This document shows, one piece after another, positions 62,671-64,000 of a DNA stretch of 64,000 nt. The position numbers were made by a program, and so were the translations under genes. The notes below the pieces were generated by a model that had not been told where the DNA came from, ran no database searches, and worked only from the letters and a program-made list of their open reading frames with translations. Within the stretch, counting starts at the first letter, position 1. The number at the start of each line of letters is the position of its first letter. This DNA comes from Janthinobacterium sp. 64 (GTDB taxonomy: Bacteria > Pseudomonadota > Gammaproteobacteria > Burkholderiales > Burkholderiaceae_D), in the NCBI RefSeq assembly GCF_002813325.1, contig NZ_PHUG01000001.1, positions 2,232,001 to 2,296,000 on the forward strand. The letters run 5' to 3'.

Positions 62671-64000
62671 ATGACCACCCACTTGACGCTGGCCCTGCGC
62701 CGCCATTCCTTCCATGTGTTGCTGGGCGCTTGCGCCGCAGGCTTGAGTTTGCATGCCCTGGCGCAAACGGCCGTCGCCGCCGCCGTGGCCTCCGCCGCTA
62801 CCGAGATGGCAGCGCCCGTTGATGACAACGCACCGATGACCACGGTGGAAATTTCCTCGCGCAAGACGCGTTCTTCCGTGGCCCTGAGCAAGAATGAAAT
62901 CCAGAAAATCCTGCCCGGCACGAATCCCCTGAAAGCCCTGCAAACCTTGCCTGGCGTCAGCTTCCAGACGGCCGATCCATGGGGCAACAACGAGCAAAAC
63001 CTGTCGTTGTTCGTGCATGGCTTTTCCGGCCAGCAACTCGGCTACACCATGGATGGCGTGCCGCTCGGTGACCAGCAGTACGGCAACTACAACGGCCTGT
63101 CGCCGCAGCGCGCCGTGATCAGCGAAAACGTGCGCAGCGTCGTGCTGTCGTCGGGCGCGGGCGATTTGGCCACGGCCTCGACCAGCAACCTGGGCGGCAC
63201 CATCGAAACCTATTCCAGCGACCCGCTGGCCACGCAAGGCGCCAGCGTGCAGCAAACGGTGGGCAGCCACCGCACTTCGCGCACGTTTGCCCGCTACGAC
63301 ACGGGCGCCTTCGGCGACGGCAGCAGCGCCTACTTTTCCATCCTGCACCACGAAGCGCGCGCCTGGGACTTCGATGCGCGCCAGGGCGGCGACCAGTTCA
63401 ACGCCAAATACGTCAACCGCAGCGAGGCGGGCAAGCTGACCCTGTTCTTCAATTATTCGGACAAGATCGAGCCGAACGAAGACAGCACCGTGCACGTGGC
63501 CGGCGAGACGAGCGCGCCCTACACGCGCCCCTTCCTGTACCCGAACTTCAAGGCGGCCCTCAATTACCTGTCGCCGACGGGCGCCACGCCTGCCGCCGAC
63601 GGCAATAACTACCGCAATTACTACAGCGATGCGCAGCGCACCGATTACCTGGCCTACGCCAAGTTCGACGCCAACTTGTCCGATGGCATGACGTGGGCTA
63701 ACCAGGTGTATTACCACAAGGATGACGGCGCGGGCGTGGTAGCCGGTCCCATCGGCGTGGCCGGCTTGCCGGGCCTGTTCAGCGTGTACTATCCGAAGCA
63801 GAATTTGAAGCAAGTCTTCGGCAACTCGGGCTACGCCGTGCGCACGACGGAATACGACATCAAGCGCGGCGGCTTTATTTCCACGCTGCGCAAGGAAATC
63901 GGCAATCACCAGCTCGAAGCGGGCCTGTGGCTGGAACAGAACCGCTCGTCCGCCTACCGCCGCTGGTATGCGCTCGACGTCAACAATCCGACCTCGCCGT
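62671..64000 (+). CDS. TonB-dependent receptor (C-terminus outside window)
   Basis: Open from ATG 62671 to the right edge (443 codons). Signal peptide MTTHLTLALRRHSFHVLLG...LHALAQ, Ala-rich linker, plug domain (about 60-175) with ISSRKTRSSVALSKNEIQKIL, GVSFQTADPWGNNEQNLSLFVHGF and SNLGGTIETYSSD, then barrel strands. The VHGF..QQLGYTMDGVPLGDQQYGN plug segment is of the kind seen in organic-substrate receptors. Substrate unknown. Preceded by the hslO terminator, so separately transcribed. Confidence 0.92.
   Translation, partial: MTTHLTLALRRHSFHVLLGACAAGLSLHALAQTAVAAAVASAATEMAAPVDDNAPMTTVEISSRKTRSSVALSKNEIQKILPGTNPLKALQTLPGVSFQTADPWGNNEQNLSLFVHGFSGQQLGYTMDGVPLGDQQYGNYNGLSPQRAVISENVRSVVLSSGAGDLATASTSNLGGTIETYSSDPLATQGASVQQTVGSHRTSRTFARYDTGAFGDGSSAYFSILHHEARAWDFDARQGGDQFNAKYVNRSEAGKLTLFFNYSDKIEPNEDSTVHVAGETSAPYTRPFLYPNFKAALNYLSPTGATPAADGNNYRNYYSDAQRTDYLAYAKFDANLSDGMTWANQVYYHKDDGAGVVAGPIGVAGLPGLFSVYYPKQNLKQVFGNSGYAVRTTEYDIKRGGFISTLRKEIGNHQLEAGLWLEQNRSSAYRRWYALDVNNPTSP

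Noticed and set aside
1..64000. CRISPR arrays, insertion sequences, prophage genes, rRNA or tRNA genes
   Set aside because: Looked for regularly spaced repeats, transposase or integrase motifs and conserved RNA sequence; none was convincing. The repeats present are gene duplications and the 112-bp element.

Overview
The window reads as a stretch of chromosome from a high-GC betaproteobacterium of the order Burkholderiales, most likely Oxalobacteraceae of the Janthinobacterium/Duganella type. That is an inference from GC content, a paired cphA'/cphA cyanophycin locus, the bamC-dapA and yciO-htpX-PHP neighbourhoods and dense signalling genes; no rRNA or tRNA is present to test it. Coding density is high and almost every gene is in a short operon.

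Layout. 1-4.5 kb: minus-strand signalling operon (CheR, CheB, receiver-kinase, multi-PAS kinase cut by the window edge). 4.6-9 kb: small metabolic genes with local regulators (aldo/keto reductase with LysR, O-methyltransferase, EamA exporter with AraC). 9-16.7 kb: a large CxxCxG zinc-finger/Sel1 membrane protein; a TetR-map-hypothetical-heme-barrel operon with a very clear operator; AMP nucleosidase; a RES-Xre toxin-antitoxin pair. 16.7-24.9 kb: cyanophycin locus, with a DUF1854 protein and an ABC exporter divergent from two cyanophycin synthetases, one with a degenerate P-loop. 25-35.7 kb: a GGDEF/EAL protein, a TonB-dependent receptor, a DUF945/TonB-C protein, and an RpiR regulator with a class III aminotransferase.

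35.7-43.8 kb is the most unusual part: a minus-strand type VI secretion (T6SS) accessory array with a PAAR spike protein, three Tla3-like (DUF2875) lipoproteins, one intact Tle3-type lipase effector, a decayed second effector, and the first codons of a tssF gene fused to that remnant. A roughly 3.73-kb duplication is visible. Between its near-identical flanks lies a block of about 0.9 kb, spanning the effector tail and the first half of the next lipoprotein, that differs between copies. This looks like cassette-style diversification.

44-64 kb returns to core genome: Ser/Thr kinase with TPRs plus a partner protein, mutS with a secreted protein, slyD, the RoxA ribosomal oxygenase, an alanine-rich lipoprotein, bamC, dapA, a methyltransferase, a site-2 protease, yciO, htpX, a PHP phosphoesterase, an alpha/beta hydrolase, gamma-carbonic anhydrase with hslO, and a second TonB receptor cut by the right edge.

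Non-coding highlights: two inverted copies of a 112-bp repeat (31066-31177 and 51085-51196) whose central hairpin changes by compensatory substitutions; an apparently leaderless tetR promoter with a perfect 13-bp-arm operator; and several strong intrinsic terminators.
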